From NCBI GenBank assembly GCA_903851035.1, contig CAINND010000009.1, positions 1 through 64,000 of the forward strand: DNA of 64,000 bases, read 5' to 3'. Shown here in pieces: positions 26,346 through 35,572 of the stretch (within the stretch, counting starts at the first letter, position 1; every line of letters starts with the position of its first letter). The position numbers and the translations under genes are program-made. The notes under the pieces are model-generated. The model was not told the origin of the DNA, ran no database searches, and saw only the letters and a list, made by a program, of their open reading frames with translations. This stretch comes from an uncultured Acidobacteriota bacterium. Its GTDB lineage: Bacteria > Acidobacteriota > Terriglobia > Terriglobales > Acidobacteriaceae.

Positions 26346-26702
26346 ATGAACATTGGTGAAACCATCCGCAACTTCCGAATGCAGAAGGGAATGTCCCAGG
26401 GAGACATTGAGAAGCGCACCGGCCTGCTGCGCTGCTATCTCTCCCGGGTCGAGAACGGCCACACCGTGCCCTCGCTGGATACGTTAGCGAAGATCGCCGG
26501 CTCGCTCGATGTGCCGCTCAGTCACTTTTTTGCCGAAGCGCCCGCCGACGGTGGCAACGGCAAGAACCTTCCCCAGCTCAACGAGGACGAGGTGCGATTC
26601 CTTTCGCAGATTCGCCGCTACTCCTCCAACCTGAATGACAGTGATCGCAAGCTGGTGCTGGCCATGGTGAAGAAGATGGCCGTACCCGCCGTCGCCCGTT
26701 AA
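26346..26702 (+). CDS. XRE-family helix-turn-helix transcriptional regulator
   Basis: 118 residues. An N-terminal HTH_3 domain ('IGETIRNFRMQKGMSQGDIE', 'SRVENGHTVPSLDTLAKIAG', 'LSHFF') spans ~3-65, followed by a short charged tail without a sensor domain. ATG 26346 starts the HTH directly; the longer track ORF is not supported. The 229-bp upstream gap is AT-rich near 26235-26275 and probably holds its promoter. The target is unknown. Confidence 0.87.
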   Translation: MNIGETIRNFRMQKGMSQGDIEKRTGLLRCYLSRVENGHTVPSLDTLAKIAGSLDVPLSHFFAEAPADGGNGKNLPQLNEDEVRFLSQIRRYSSNLNDSDRKLVLAMVKKMAVPAVAR

Positions 26703-26812
26703 GGCACACCCGCGCGCCTGCCGGCCCGTCTCGTGCGAGCGGGCCGTGGCGCGTGGGTAGCCATGTGCTATAGTCCGATGAAATCGGGCGACGGCCGTCA
26801 CCGCTTCGGCAG

Positions 26813-27415
26813 GTGTGCCGCAGAGTTCATGCATCCGTGACCATTGACGAAGAACTCGCGTTGTTAGAAGACTCCTTCCGGCGTCTTAAGATTGAGTACG
26901 ACATCTACTTTGCCGGCGGCTCCAAAAAGCCTCCCGTGGATACCGAGAGCCGGGTGCAGACGCTGATCAAGCGGCACACGGAGAACGGCCGTCTCAGCTT
27001 CTCCCAGCGCTTCAAACTCAACGGACTGGCGCAGCGCTACGCCGTCTTCAGCGATCTGTGGCGGCGCAAGTTGCGCATCAAGGACGAGGGCTATCGCCGA
27101 CCGCAGGACACCCTGCTCGGCGTGGGCGGCTTTGGCCATGTGGACGAGAAAAAGCCCGCGGCCGCCGAGCTGGAGCCGGAGAGCTTTGTACTGTTCACCA
27201 ACGACGCTATCGAGGTAGTGGCTCTTTACGAGGCCGTGGTGCGCGCCCGTGAGACCGTGGGCCAGCCGCTGGGAGCCTTTGATTCCTTTGCCGCCTTTGT
27301 GCAGAAGAAGTCCCACCAGATCCGCGATCACTACAAGTGCCAGGCGGTCGAGTACACTGTGATGGTGCGGGATGGCCAGGTGCAGTTGAAGGCGCGCGCC
27401 CGGAAAGATTTCTAG
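26813..27415 (+). CDS. MXAN_5187 C-terminal-like protein
   Basis: A 200-residue soluble protein. It opens with 'TIDEELALLEDSFRRLKIEYDIYFAGG', a helical segment typical of the MXAN_5187 C-terminal family, continues with 'RLSFSQRFKLNGLAQRYAVF', and ends in a compact domain with 'FQKKSHQIRDHYKCQAVEY'-like wording. Molecular function is unknown in the family. The start is uncertain between GTG 26813 and GTG 26837, neither with a strong ribosome binding site. It lies 124 bp before purH and could share its transcript. Confidence 0.7.
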   Translation: MCRRVHASVTIDEELALLEDSFRRLKIEYDIYFAGGSKKPPVDTESRVQTLIKRHTENGRLSFSQRFKLNGLAQRYAVFSDLWRRKLRIKDEGYRRPQDTLLGVGGFGHVDEKKPAAAELEPESFVLFTNDAIEVVALYEAVVRARETVGQPLGAFDSFAAFVQKKSHQIRDHYKCQAVEYTVMVRDGQVQLKARARKDF

Positions 27416-27538
27416 TCCCGCAGGAAGAGCACTCTGGCCGCCTCGGCGGCTCCCCGGAATCACCGGCGGCCCACGGTGGCCGCTGCACTCATTTCCGCCC
27501 CCGGTTTGCCCGGCGGGCTGAGGTTTGCGAGGAAGATC

Positions 27539-29110
27539 ATGGCGAAAATTCAACGTGCCATTTTGAGCGTTACCGACAAGAGCGGGCTGGTGGATTTTGC
27601 CCGCCGCCTGGCCAAGCTGGGCGTGGAACTGATTTCCACCGGCGGCACCGCCCGCGCCCTGCGCGAGGCCGGACTGACCGTGCGCGATATCAGTGACCTG
27701 ACGGGCTTTCCGGAGATGCTCGACGGAAGGGTGAAGACCCTGCATCCCAAGGTGCATGGCGGAATCCTGCACGTGCGCTCGAACCCCGCGCACGTCGCGG
27801 CCGTCAAAGAGCATGGCATCCAGCCGGTGGACATGCTGGTGGTCAACCTCTACGCCTTTGAGAAGACGGCCACCAAGCCCGGCGCACACTTTGAGGAGAT
27901 CATCGAGAACATCGACATCGGCGGCCCTTCAATGGTGCGCTCGGCGGCCAAGAATTTTCAGGATGTAGCCATCGTCACCCAGGTGGCGGACTACGACGCG
28001 CTGGCCGCGGAGATGGAAGCCTCGGGCGGCGAGCTGAGCCTGAAGACCAAGTGGCAGCTGGCACAGAAGGCCTTTGCCACCACCAGCGCCTACGACACGG
28101 CAATCGCCAACGCGCTGGCGGAAATCTCCATTGACGAGAAGAACCACTTCGACATTTCGCAACTGGGCAAGCCCGAGGGCTTCCCGGAGACTTTGCGGCT
28201 GCACTTCCGCAAGGCCATGGACCTGCGCTACGGCGAGAATCCGCACCAGCAGGCGGCGCTGTACAGCGACGGCACCGGGCTGGGCGTGGCCAACGGACGC
28301 CAGCTCCAGGGCAAGGAGCTGAGCTACAACAACATTGTGGATCTGCAGGCGGCGTGGGACCTGGCGCAGGAGTTCGACGGGCCGGTTTGCGCCATCATCA
28401 AGCACACCAATCCCTGCGGCACGGCCACCGGCGCGAACCTGCGCGAGGCCTACACGCGGGCGCTGGAGTGCGATCCGGTCTCGGCCTTTGGCGGCGTGAT
28501 TGGCGTGAACGTGGTGGTGGATGGCGAGGCGGCCGAGGAGATGGCCAAGCTCTTTGTGGAGGCCATTGCGGCTCCGGGCTTTACCCGCGAGGCGCGCGAG
28601 CTGTTTGCCAAGAAGAAAAATCTGCGGCTGGTGGAAATTGCCGCCCTCAAGCAGCGCTGGGTGCTGAAGAACGTGAGCGGCGGCGTGCTGATGCAGGATA
28701 ACGACGAGCATCCGCTGAGCGAAGCCGACCTGAAGGTGGTCAGCAAGCGACAGCCCACGGCGGAAGAGATGCGCGCCATGCTGTTTGCGTGGAAGGTCTG
28801 CAAGCACGTGAAGAGCAACGCCATTTTGTACGCGCGCGACGGGCAGAGCGTGGGCGTGGGCGCGGGACAGATGAGCCGTGTGGATTCCGCGCGGATTGGC
28901 GCCGCCAAGGCCGTGCTGCCGCTGGCCGGAACGGTTGCCGCCAGCGACGCGTTCTTCCCCTTCCCGGATGGCGTCGAGGTGATAGCCCAGGCCGGAGCCA
29001 CGGCCATCATCCAGCCCGGCGGCTCGGTGCGCGACCAGGAAGTGATTGACGCCGCCGACCGGCTGAACCTGGCCATGGTTGTGACCGGGGTCCGGCACTT
29101 CCGGCACTAA
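27539..29110 (+). CDS. purH: Bifunctional AICAR formyltransferase/IMP cyclohydrolase
   Basis: Catalyses the last two steps of IMP synthesis. The N-terminal MGS-like cyclohydrolase domain (~1-150) shows 'ILSVTDKSGLVDFARRL', 'STGGTARALREAGL' and 'GFPEMLDGRVKTLHPKVHGG'. The transformylase domain has 'LRYGENPHQQAALY', 'NNIVDLQAAWDL', 'IKHTNPCGTATG' (catalytic Lys-His) and a C-terminal 'MVVTGVRHFRH'. 523 residues is normal. ATG 27539 follows GAGGAAGAT; the track's extra 21 residues are not conserved. Confidence 0.97.
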   Translation: MAKIQRAILSVTDKSGLVDFARRLAKLGVELISTGGTARALREAGLTVRDISDLTGFPEMLDGRVKTLHPKVHGGILHVRSNPAHVAAVKEHGIQPVDMLVVNLYAFEKTATKPGAHFEEIIENIDIGGPSMVRSAAKNFQDVAIVTQVADYDALAAEMEASGGELSLKTKWQLAQKAFATTSAYDTAIANALAEISIDEKNHFDISQLGKPEGFPETLRLHFRKAMDLRYGENPHQQAALYSDGTGLGVANGRQLQGKELSYNNIVDLQAAWDLAQEFDGPVCAIIKHTNPCGTATGANLREAYTRALECDPVSAFGGVIGVNVVVDGEAAEEMAKLFVEAIAAPGFTREARELFAKKKNLRLVEIAALKQRWVLKNVSGGVLMQDNDEHPLSEADLKVVSKRQPTAEEMRAMLFAWKVCKHVKSNAILYARDGQSVGVGAGQMSRVDSARIGAAKAVLPLAGTVAASDAFFPFPDGVEVIAQAGATAIIQPGGSVRDQEVIDAADRLNLAMVVTGVRHFRH

Positions 29111-29154
29111 ACGCGCAGCGATACTGATTCTGCAAGGGTTATGTATTCCATGCT

Positions 29155-29181
29155 GGGTGGCGTTCCAATGCGGACGCCACC
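29155..29181 (+). terminator. Hairpin after purH, weak terminator candidate
   Basis: GGGTGGCGTTCC and GGACGCCACCC form a strong stem in the 144-bp purH-hemE gap. No T-run follows, so termination is doubtful; it may be an RNA-stability element. Confidence 0.4.
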
Positions 29182-29254
29182 CGCATCCCATCCACCCGCT
29201 AGTGACTTTCCTCACAAGCCCGGAATTTCACGCTCTGATAAACTTTAGGTAGAT

Positions 29255-30304
29255 ATGTCCGCACCCAATTCAAAATTCGTCCGCGCCTGTAAAGGCCTTC
29301 CTACGGACTCGACGCCTGTGTGGTTTATGCGCCAGGCTGGCCGCTATATGGCCGAGTACCGTGCGATCCGCAAGCACCATTCCCTCGTGGAAATCTGCAA
29401 GAAGCCCGAACTGGCCGCGCAGGTGACCATTGAGGCCGCTGAAATCCTGCAAGTGGATACCGCCATCATCTTTGCCGACCTGCTGCTGCCGCTGGAGGTG
29501 ATGGGCCTGCCCTTCCACTTCGCCGCCGGCGAAGGCCCGGTGATTGAAAAGCCCGTCCGCACGGCTGCCGATGTGGCCGCCCTGACCACCGACGGCGCTC
29601 CCGACCTGATGTACGTGAGCGAAGGCATTGCCCACTGCGCCAAGCACTGGGGAGACAAGCTGCCCATCATCGGCTTTTGCGGCGCGCCCTTTACGCTGGC
29701 CAGCTACATGATCGAAGGCGGCGGCTCGCGCAACTACGTCGAGGTAAAGACGTTGATGTACAACCAGCCGCAGGTGTTCGACGAACTGCTGGCGAAGTTG
29801 AACGTCATCCTCGCCGCCTATGTGGCCGACCAGGTCAAGGCCGGCGCCGACGTCATCCAGGTATTTGATAGCTGGGTGGGCTGCCTGAGCGTGGAGGACT
29901 ATCGCAAGTACGTGCTGCCGCGCACCAGTGAACTGATTGCAGCCATCAAGCAGACGGGCGTGCCGGTGATTTACTTTGGCACCGACAGCACCACCTTGCT
30001 GCCCTCGATGACCGAGACCTCGGCCGACGTGATTGGCCTAGATTGGCGCGTACCGTTTGCGGAGGGCTGGAAGCTGCTCAACCATCGCCCAACGCAGGGC
30101 AACCTCGATCCCGTCACCCTCTTCGGCAACTGGGAAGAAGTTAAACTGCGCGCCAAGAGCATCCTCGACCAGGCCGCCGCGCGCCCCGGACACATCTTCA
30201 ACCTGGGGCATGGCATTCTGCCGCTGACTCCGGTGGAGAACGTGAAGAACCTGGCGAAGTTTGTGCAGGAGTACTCGGCCGCACAGCGCGCCACTGGCCG
30301 TTAA
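29255..30304 (+). CDS. hemE: Uroporphyrinogen decarboxylase
   Basis: Converts uroporphyrinogen III to coproporphyrinogen III. The 349-residue protein has the N-terminal signature 'PVWFMRQAGRYMAEYR', 'AIIFADLLLPLEVMG', 'GFCGAPFTLASYMIEGGGS' and 'FDSWVGCLSVEDYRKYVLP', with 'NLGHGILPLTPVENV' near the C-terminus. The Arg/Asp residues used for substrate carboxylates and catalysis are present. ATG 29255. hemH begins three bases after the stop. Confidence 0.97.
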   Translation: MSAPNSKFVRACKGLPTDSTPVWFMRQAGRYMAEYRAIRKHHSLVEICKKPELAAQVTIEAAEILQVDTAIIFADLLLPLEVMGLPFHFAAGEGPVIEKPVRTAADVAALTTDGAPDLMYVSEGIAHCAKHWGDKLPIIGFCGAPFTLASYMIEGGGSRNYVEVKTLMYNQPQVFDELLAKLNVILAAYVADQVKAGADVIQVFDSWVGCLSVEDYRKYVLPRTSELIAAIKQTGVPVIYFGTDSTTLLPSMTETSADVIGLDWRVPFAEGWKLLNHRPTQGNLDPVTLFGNWEEVKLRAKSILDQAAARPGHIFNLGHGILPLTPVENVKNLAKFVQEYSAAQRATGR

Positions 30305-30307
30305 ACG

Positions 30308-31216
30308 ATGACGAAGCCCGCCGTCCTGCTGCTTGCCCATGGAACTCCCGACACGATCGAGGAGATTCCGGCGTATTTGGCCAACGTGACCAGCGGACGG
30401 CCGCTGCCTCCTGCGGTGGTGGCCGAGATTCAGCATCGCTACTCGCTGATCGGCCGCTCACCGCTGACCGAGCTCACCATGCGTCAGGCAGAGCTGGTGC
30501 GGCAGGAGCTGGGACTGCCGGTGTACGTCGGCATGCGCAACTGGAAGCCCTACATTCACAAAACGGTTTTGCAGATGGCCGAAGACGGCGTGACGCACGC
30601 GGTGGCCGTTTGCCTGGCGCCGCATAACTCCCGCACCAGCGTTGGGCTGTACCGCCGCGCCGTGGTGGGAGAGACGGGCAAGGCTCCGTTTACCGTGGAC
30701 TTTGTTCCCGAGTGGCACAGCGAGCCGCTGCTGATTGTGGCCTTTGCCGAGCGGCTGCGCGATGGCTGGACGAAGGCTTCAGCCGAAGCGGGCGAGAAGA
30801 TTCCCGTGCTGTTTACCGCGCACAGCGTGCCGGTACGCACCATCGAGGCCGGCGACAACTACGAGCGCCAGACGCGCGAGACCGCCGAGCTGGTGGCCGC
30901 CGCGGTGCCGGAGATTGAGGGCAACTGGCGATTCGCCTTCCAGAGCCAGGGCATGAGCGGCGGTGAGTGGCTGGGGCCGACCGTGGAGAGCGTGATTGAC
31001 GAGCTGGCCGCTGCCGGAAAGAAGCATCTCTTCCTGCAGCCCATTGGATTTGTCTGCGACCACGTGGAAGTGTTGTACGACGTGGATATCGCTTTCAAAG
31101 ATTACGCCGCCGAGCGCGGCATTGCGCTCCGCCGGCCGGAGTCACTGAACGACTCCGCGTTGTTTGCGCACGCCGTGGCTGCCTTGGTGCGCCAGAGGCT
31201 GGCGGCCCGCCCTTAG
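30308..31216 (+). CDS. hemH: Ferrochelatase, coproporphyrin-ferrochelatase-like
   Basis: Inserts Fe2+ into a porphyrin. 302 residues, close to the Bacillus enzyme (~310) and shorter than most proteobacterial forms. 'LLAHGTPDTIEEIPAYL', 'HRYSLIGRSPLTELTMRQ', 'VYVGMRNWKPYI', 'FTAHSVPVRTI' (metal-site His), 'QSQGMSGGEWLGP' and 'GFVCDHVEVLYDVD' (catalytic His/Glu) align by eye best with the Gram-positive coproporphyrin ferrochelatases. Together with the hemE-H-Y order this hints at a coproporphyrin-dependent route, but the choice of substrate is not proven. Confidence 0.93.
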   Translation: MTKPAVLLLAHGTPDTIEEIPAYLANVTSGRPLPPAVVAEIQHRYSLIGRSPLTELTMRQAELVRQELGLPVYVGMRNWKPYIHKTVLQMAEDGVTHAVAVCLAPHNSRTSVGLYRRAVVGETGKAPFTVDFVPEWHSEPLLIVAFAERLRDGWTKASAEAGEKIPVLFTAHSVPVRTIEAGDNYERQTRETAELVAAAVPEIEGNWRFAFQSQGMSGGEWLGPTVESVIDELAAAGKKHLFLQPIGFVCDHVEVLYDVDIAFKDYAAERGIALRRPESLNDSALFAHAVAALVRQRLAARP

Positions 31217-31239
31217 CAGGGGCATGGATTTTTATACAA

Positions 31240-31268
31240 ACGGCCTCCACTGAGGAGGCCGTGGTTTT
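31240..31268 (+). terminator. Intrinsic terminator or attenuator between hemH and hemY
   Basis: ACGGCCTCCACTGAGGAGGCCGT forms a 9-10-bp stem followed by GGTTTTGC, directly before the hemY ribosome binding site (TAGGAG). It may reduce read-through into hemY. Confidence 0.65.
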
Positions 31269-31289
31269 GCTACACCATAGGAGTTTTTC

Positions 31290-32705
31290 ATGCGTATTGC
31301 CATCATCGGCGGCGGCATCAGCGGATTGAGCGCCGCCTATTACCTGGAGCAGGAACGCGCCAAGGGCGCGCCCGTGGAATACACGCTCTTTGAGAGCGAG
31401 GGTCGGCTGGGCGGCGTCATGTTCAGCGATCAGATCGGCGACTGCGTCGTCGAAGGCGGCCCGGATTCGTTTTTGACCGAAAAGCCCTGGGCCAATCAGC
31501 TCTGCGCCGAACTGGGCATTGCCGACGACCTGATCGGCAGCAATGACAGTCAGCGCGTTACCTACATTCTGGTCAAAGGCCGTCTGGTTCCCATGCCGGA
31601 TGGATTGATGTTCATGGTGCCCACCAAGCTGATACCCACGGCGTTGACGCGGCTCTTTAGCTGGGGAACGAAGTTCAAAATGCTGGGCGAGCTGCTGCAT
31701 CCGCCGCGCCCGGTACACAAGGACGAAACGGTGGCGCAGATGGTGGAGCGCCACTTTGGCAGCGAAGTGGTGGACCGTTTGGCCGACCCGCTGTTGAGCG
31801 GCGTCTATGGCGGCGATGCCGCATCGCTGAGCGTGCGCGCCGTGCTGCCCAAGTTCGTGGAGATGGAAGAGAACTACGGCTCGCTGTGCCGGGCCATGCT
31901 GGCCGGACGCAAAAAGATGGCCGCCATCCAGAAAGCCAAAGGGTACAAGCCGAAGCCGCTGTTCAGTTCGCTGAAGGGCGGCATGCAGCAGATGATTGAC
32001 GCCATCGTGGCGCGGCTGACTCCCGCGTGGATCAAGCTGAACACCAACATTGAAAGCCTGCACCAGAAGGACGGCGGCTGGGAGCTGACGACCGCGGCCG
32101 GCGTAGAGCAGTACGACGCCGTCATCTTCGCCACTCCGGCGCGCGTGGCCAGCCTGATGCTGAAGTCCACCGACGCGCAATTGAGTGACGACCTGGGACG
32201 CGTGGAGTACAGCAGCAGCATCACCTGTACCCTGGGCTACAAACGCGACGATCTGAAGATGTGCCAGCCGGGCTTCGGTTTTCTGATTCCGCGCAGCGAA
32301 GGCACTCGCATGCTGGCGACGACCTTTGTCCACACGAAATTTCCCTTCCGCGCGCCAGACGACAAGGCGCTGGTGCGCTGCTTCCTGGGCGGAGCCGGCG
32401 ACCAGGCCGTGCTGAAGCTGACGGATGAGGAAGTGACGGCCCAGGTGCGCAAGGAGTTGAAGCAGATTACGGGCATCACGGCCGAGCCCTGGTTTGTGAA
32501 GGTCTATCGCTGGGATCGCGCCATGGCGCAGTACACGCCCGGCCACCTGGAGCGCATCGAGCGCATTGGCGAGACCTTGAAGCGCATGCAGAATCTCTCC
32601 ATCGCCGGCAACTTCTACAAGGGCATCGGAGTGCCGGACTGCATCCGCACGGGCAAGGAAGCGGCGGAGCACATGGCCGCCCTGGCGCGCGCGGCCAAGG
32701 CCTAG
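31290..32705 (+). CDS. hemY: Oxygen-dependent protoporphyrinogen/coproporphyrinogen III oxidase
   Basis: A 471-residue FAD enzyme of the HemY/CgoX family that oxidises protoporphyrinogen IX or coproporphyrinogen III. The dinucleotide-binding N-terminus is 'IAIIGGGISGLSAAYYLE', with 'ESEGRLGGV' and 'VEGGPDSFLTEKPWA' next; 'DPLLSGVYGGDAASLSVRAV' is the family signature in the middle; the C-terminal FAD-contact segment is 'AGNFYKGIGVPDCI'. ATG 31290 has TAGGAG upstream. It follows hemH across a hairpin, so expression may be partly uncoupled. Confidence 0.93.
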   Translation: MRIAIIGGGISGLSAAYYLEQERAKGAPVEYTLFESEGRLGGVMFSDQIGDCVVEGGPDSFLTEKPWANQLCAELGIADDLIGSNDSQRVTYILVKGRLVPMPDGLMFMVPTKLIPTALTRLFSWGTKFKMLGELLHPPRPVHKDETVAQMVERHFGSEVVDRLADPLLSGVYGGDAASLSVRAVLPKFVEMEENYGSLCRAMLAGRKKMAAIQKAKGYKPKPLFSSLKGGMQQMIDAIVARLTPAWIKLNTNIESLHQKDGGWELTTAAGVEQYDAVIFATPARVASLMLKSTDAQLSDDLGRVEYSSSITCTLGYKRDDLKMCQPGFGFLIPRSEGTRMLATTFVHTKFPFRAPDDKALVRCFLGGAGDQAVLKLTDEEVTAQVRKELKQITGITAEPWFVKVYRWDRAMAQYTPGHLERIERIGETLKRMQNLSIAGNFYKGIGVPDCIRTGKEAAEHMAALARAAKA

Positions 32706-32812
32706 CACACATTAGTCGAATCACATTTGTCGCATCACATCGGGCGCGGAGTTCATAACTCCGCGCCTTTATTCGCGCCGAATGCCGTTGGTGCGTTACC
32801 ATCGTGAACGCC

Positions 32813-33526
32813 ATGCCGCGCATTCTCATCGTCGAAGACGAAATTCATCTTGCCCAGGGGTTGCTGTTTAATCTTGAAGCCGAAGGCCACGAGGCCGTGG
32901 CCGTGGAGAGCGGCGAACTGTCGCTGGAGCGTCTGCTGAAAGCCGGCGAGAGTTTTGATGCCCTGGTGCTGGACGTGATGCTGCCCGGGCTGAATGGTTT
33001 TGAAGTGGCGGCCAAGCTGCGCGAGGCGCAGAACTTCACGCCCATCCTGATGTTGACCGCGCGCGCGCGACCCGAGGATGTGTTGAAGGGCTTTGCCAGC
33101 GGCGCCGACGATTACCTGCCCAAGCCATTCGATTTGGCCATCCTGCTGGCGCGCGTAAACGGACTGCTGCGCCGCACCGGCTGGGCACAGCGTCAAAAGG
33201 TGGCGGCCACGCCGCCCGGGCCGGAGGTCTTCCACTTCCACGGCCGCACGCTGGATTTCAGCACCCTTGAGTTGACCTCCCCGGCGGGCAGCGCGCAACT
33301 TACGCTGATGGAAGCCAGCCTGCTGCGCTACTTCCTAGAGCATCCCAACCGCAACGTAAGCCGCAAGCAGATATTGGAAGAGGTGTGGGGGCTGCACGAA
33401 GACACCGACACGCGCGCCATCGACAACTTCATCGTGCGCCTGCGCCGCTACATTGAAGACGCGCCGGGAACGCCCAAGCTGCTGGTAACCGTGCGCGGCG
33501 TGGGCTATCGCTTCCTGGGCGAATAG
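32813..33526 (+). CDS. OmpR/PhoB-family response regulator
   Basis: A 237-residue two-domain regulator. In the receiver (~1-118), 'ILIVEDEIHLAQGL' gives the acidic pocket, 'DALVLDVMLPGLNGFE' the phospho-acceptor Asp, 'LMLTARA' the Thr switch and 'DDYLPKPFD' the Lys. In the C-terminal winged helix, 'EASLLRYFLEHPNRNVSRKQ' and 'TRAIDNFIVRLRRYIEDA' include the recognition helix. No sensor kinase is adjacent in the window, so its signal is unknown. The start is ATG 32813, with GTG 32804 possible. Confidence 0.92.
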   Translation: MPRILIVEDEIHLAQGLLFNLEAEGHEAVAVESGELSLERLLKAGESFDALVLDVMLPGLNGFEVAAKLREAQNFTPILMLTARARPEDVLKGFASGADDYLPKPFDLAILLARVNGLLRRTGWAQRQKVAATPPGPEVFHFHGRTLDFSTLELTSPAGSAQLTLMEASLLRYFLEHPNRNVSRKQILEEVWGLHEDTDTRAIDNFIVRLRRYIEDAPGTPKLLVTVRGVGYRFLGE

Positions 33527-33544
33527 TGCCACGTAGGCAAACCC

Positions 33545-34531
33545 TTACCAGCGATCTCCCCAACCCAGCCGTTTGAGCCGCCGCCAATCATCTTTGTGTG
33601 AGCGCGTCACGGTCGCCTGCGCAATCTTGCCTTCTGAGCATAGAGTGAGCTGCGCGTAGCCGCCGTGCAGTTGCGGATGGCGGACGATGCGCGCGGCGTT
33701 GGCGCCAGTTGCTGAATCCGCGGTTAAAATATTTTCTCTCGCAACGGCCAGATAGCTGAACTTTTCGTCCTCGTAGCTCAGCTCTGCCTGCTTCAGGCGG
33801 CGATGCTCGGCCGTGCGTTCGACGCGGGCAGCGAAGTGGCACCAGTCGTTTGCGGCCATGGGGCAGGATTGTTGGCTGGGGCAGGGCGCCACGATTCGCG
33901 ATCCGGCGGCGAGCAACTGCGTGCGCGCCGCAAGTATGTTGGCGAAGCCCGCCATGGTGCCGGGCTCAATGAGCACGAGGAGTTGGCTGGTGCGCGCCCA
34001 GGCCTTTGCGATCACATCGACGCGCTCGGCCGAATCCAGCTCGTTGAGCGCATAAGAGCAGAGCACCAAATCGCACTGCCCCGCAGGCAGCGCGGCGTTG
34101 AGATTGGTGACATGCCAGCGGGCTTCGCGCAGCGCGGCGAGAGGTGCATCAGAGGTCATTCGGCGGGCAAGATGGGCCAACTCGGCATCACGCTCCACGG
34201 CCGCCACAGTGGCTAGCGTTGGGAAGAGTTCACAGGCGGCCCACAAGGCGGTTCCGGGGCCGCTGCCAAGATCGAGCGCCGTTTGGGGCGCGAAGCCAGT
34301 ACCTTCGGCGGCCCAGCGCAGCGCGCGATGGACGGCGGCGTATGTGGCGGGCATGCGCACGGCCAGGTAGGCGGCACGCTCGACGGCACTGCTCATCGCA
34401 GGCGGATGCTGACCCTTGCGCGGTCCGCGATAGCCCAGGCTGAGGCCCTCGGCGGCCACGCGCAGGGCGGCCAACGGATGCGCGCTCAACTCGCGCTCCA
34501 CGGCCAGTCGCAGCGCCGGGGGCAGTTGCAT
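33545..34531 (-). CDS. Rsm22-like small-subunit ribosomal SAM-dependent methyltransferase
   Basis: A 328-residue protein of the mitochondrial Rsm22 family found in some bacteria. SAM motif 'ALDLGSGPGTALWAACELFP' near 85-104, 'CSYALNELDSAERV', and a C-terminal cysteine region 'CPSQQSCPMAANDWCHFAAR' followed by 'LSYEDEKFSYLAVAR', which are family hallmarks; the cysteines may hold an Fe-S cluster. A role in ribosome assembly or modification is inferred. The start ATG 34531 overlaps the mltG stop by one base (TGATG). Confidence 0.85.
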   Translation of the reverse strand: MQLPPALRLAVERELSAHPLAALRVAAEGLSLGYRGPRKGQHPPAMSSAVERAAYLAVRMPATYAAVHRALRWAAEGTGFAPQTALDLGSGPGTALWAACELFPTLATVAAVERDAELAHLARRMTSDAPLAALREARWHVTNLNAALPAGQCDLVLCSYALNELDSAERVDVIAKAWARTSQLLVLIEPGTMAGFANILAARTQLLAAGSRIVAPCPSQQSCPMAANDWCHFAARVERTAEHRRLKQAELSYEDEKFSYLAVARENILTADSATGANAARIVRHPQLHGGYAQLTLCSEGKIAQATVTRSHKDDWRRLKRLGWGDRW

Positions 34532-35505
34532 CAGCGAGCCTTGGAGCGCCGGTAGGCCACCACGTTGCGCTCGTGCTGATCGAATGTGGCGCTGAAGCGA
34601 TGGCGTCCGCTGCCGTCTCCGATGGCGACGAAGAAGAGCGCGTCGGTCGGCGCCGGGTGCATGGCGGCCTTAAGCGAGGCCGCGCCGGGATTGGCGATCG
34701 GCCCCGGCGGAAGCCCGGCGACGCGATAGGTGTTGTAGGGCGAATCTGATTGCAGATCGCTTTGATAGATGGTGCCGCGATAGGTGCCGCGTACCAGCGC
34801 AGCGTAAACCACGGTGGGGTCGGCCCCCAGCGCCATGTTCTTGCGCAGACGGTTGGTGTACACGCCGGCAATGAGCGCGCGCTCGTCCGGGGCCGCGGTT
34901 TCTTTTTCCACGATGGAGGCCAGGGTGACCACGCGATGCACGTCAGTGTGCAGGCCCAGCGCGTTGGCCTCATGCTGAAAGCGGCGCACCATGGCCGAGC
35001 AGATGTCGTGCATGCTCATGCTGCGGCTGAACTGGTAGGTGTCCGGAAAGAGATAGCCCTCCAGCGTGCGCGCGCCGGGATCGATGGCGTGGATGAGTGA
35101 GACATCGTGCGTGGCGGCCTTGAGAAAATCCTCGTGGCGGCCCAGGCCCGCAGCCTCAATGGCGGCGGCGATTTCGTATAGGTTGTACCCCTCGGGCACG
35201 ACAACGGTATGCAGCAGCACGTCTCCGCGAACAATGCGGTGGAAGACCTGCAGCGTGCTGGCCGGGTGCGCAAAGCTGTACTCGCCGGCCTTGAGGCGGC
35301 GGCTGGGCTGAAGGTAATGAATAAGTTCAAAGGCCCAGCGGCTGCGGATGACGCCGTGTTCTTCGAGTGAGGCGGAGATGGCGGCCGAGCTTGACCCGGC
35401 GGGAAAGAGCAGCACCTGCTCCGATGCCGGAGCCACGGGCACGAGCAGCGCCCATGCCATCCATGCCAGGAGGGCTATAAAAAACAAGCCGAGAAGACTA
35501 CGCAT
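34531..35505 (-). CDS. mltG: Endolytic peptidoglycan transglycosylase MltG
   Basis: An inner-membrane anchored enzyme that cleaves nascent glycan strands. The N-terminal anchor 'LLGLFFIALLAWMAWALLV' is followed by a LysM-like region and the YceG domain: 'VPEGYNLYEIAAAIE', 'LEGYLFPDTYQFSRSMS', the catalytic-Glu segment 'TLASIVEKETAAPDERALIA', 'LGADPTVVYA' and 'YNTYRVAGLPPGPIANPG'. 324 aa is normal. ATG 35505 begins just before the anchor; the track start at 35691 adds an unrelated Trp/Pro-rich extension and is rejected. Confidence 0.93.
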   Translation of the reverse strand: MRSLLGLFFIALLAWMAWALLVPVAPASEQVLLFPAGSSSAAISASLEEHGVIRSRWAFELIHYLQPSRRLKAGEYSFAHPASTLQVFHRIVRGDVLLHTVVVPEGYNLYEIAAAIEAAGLGRHEDFLKAATHDVSLIHAIDPGARTLEGYLFPDTYQFSRSMSMHDICSAMVRRFQHEANALGLHTDVHRVVTLASIVEKETAAPDERALIAGVYTNRLRKNMALGADPTVVYAALVRGTYRGTIYQSDLQSDSPYNTYRVAGLPPGPIANPGAASLKAAMHPAPTDALFFVAIGDGSGRHRFSATFDQHERNVVAYRRSKAR

Positions 35506-35572
35506 GCCCACAGTGTAGATGAGCCACGCGCCGGGCTCCAAGCGGAGAAACGAAGAGGGGGCGAGGGTTGAG

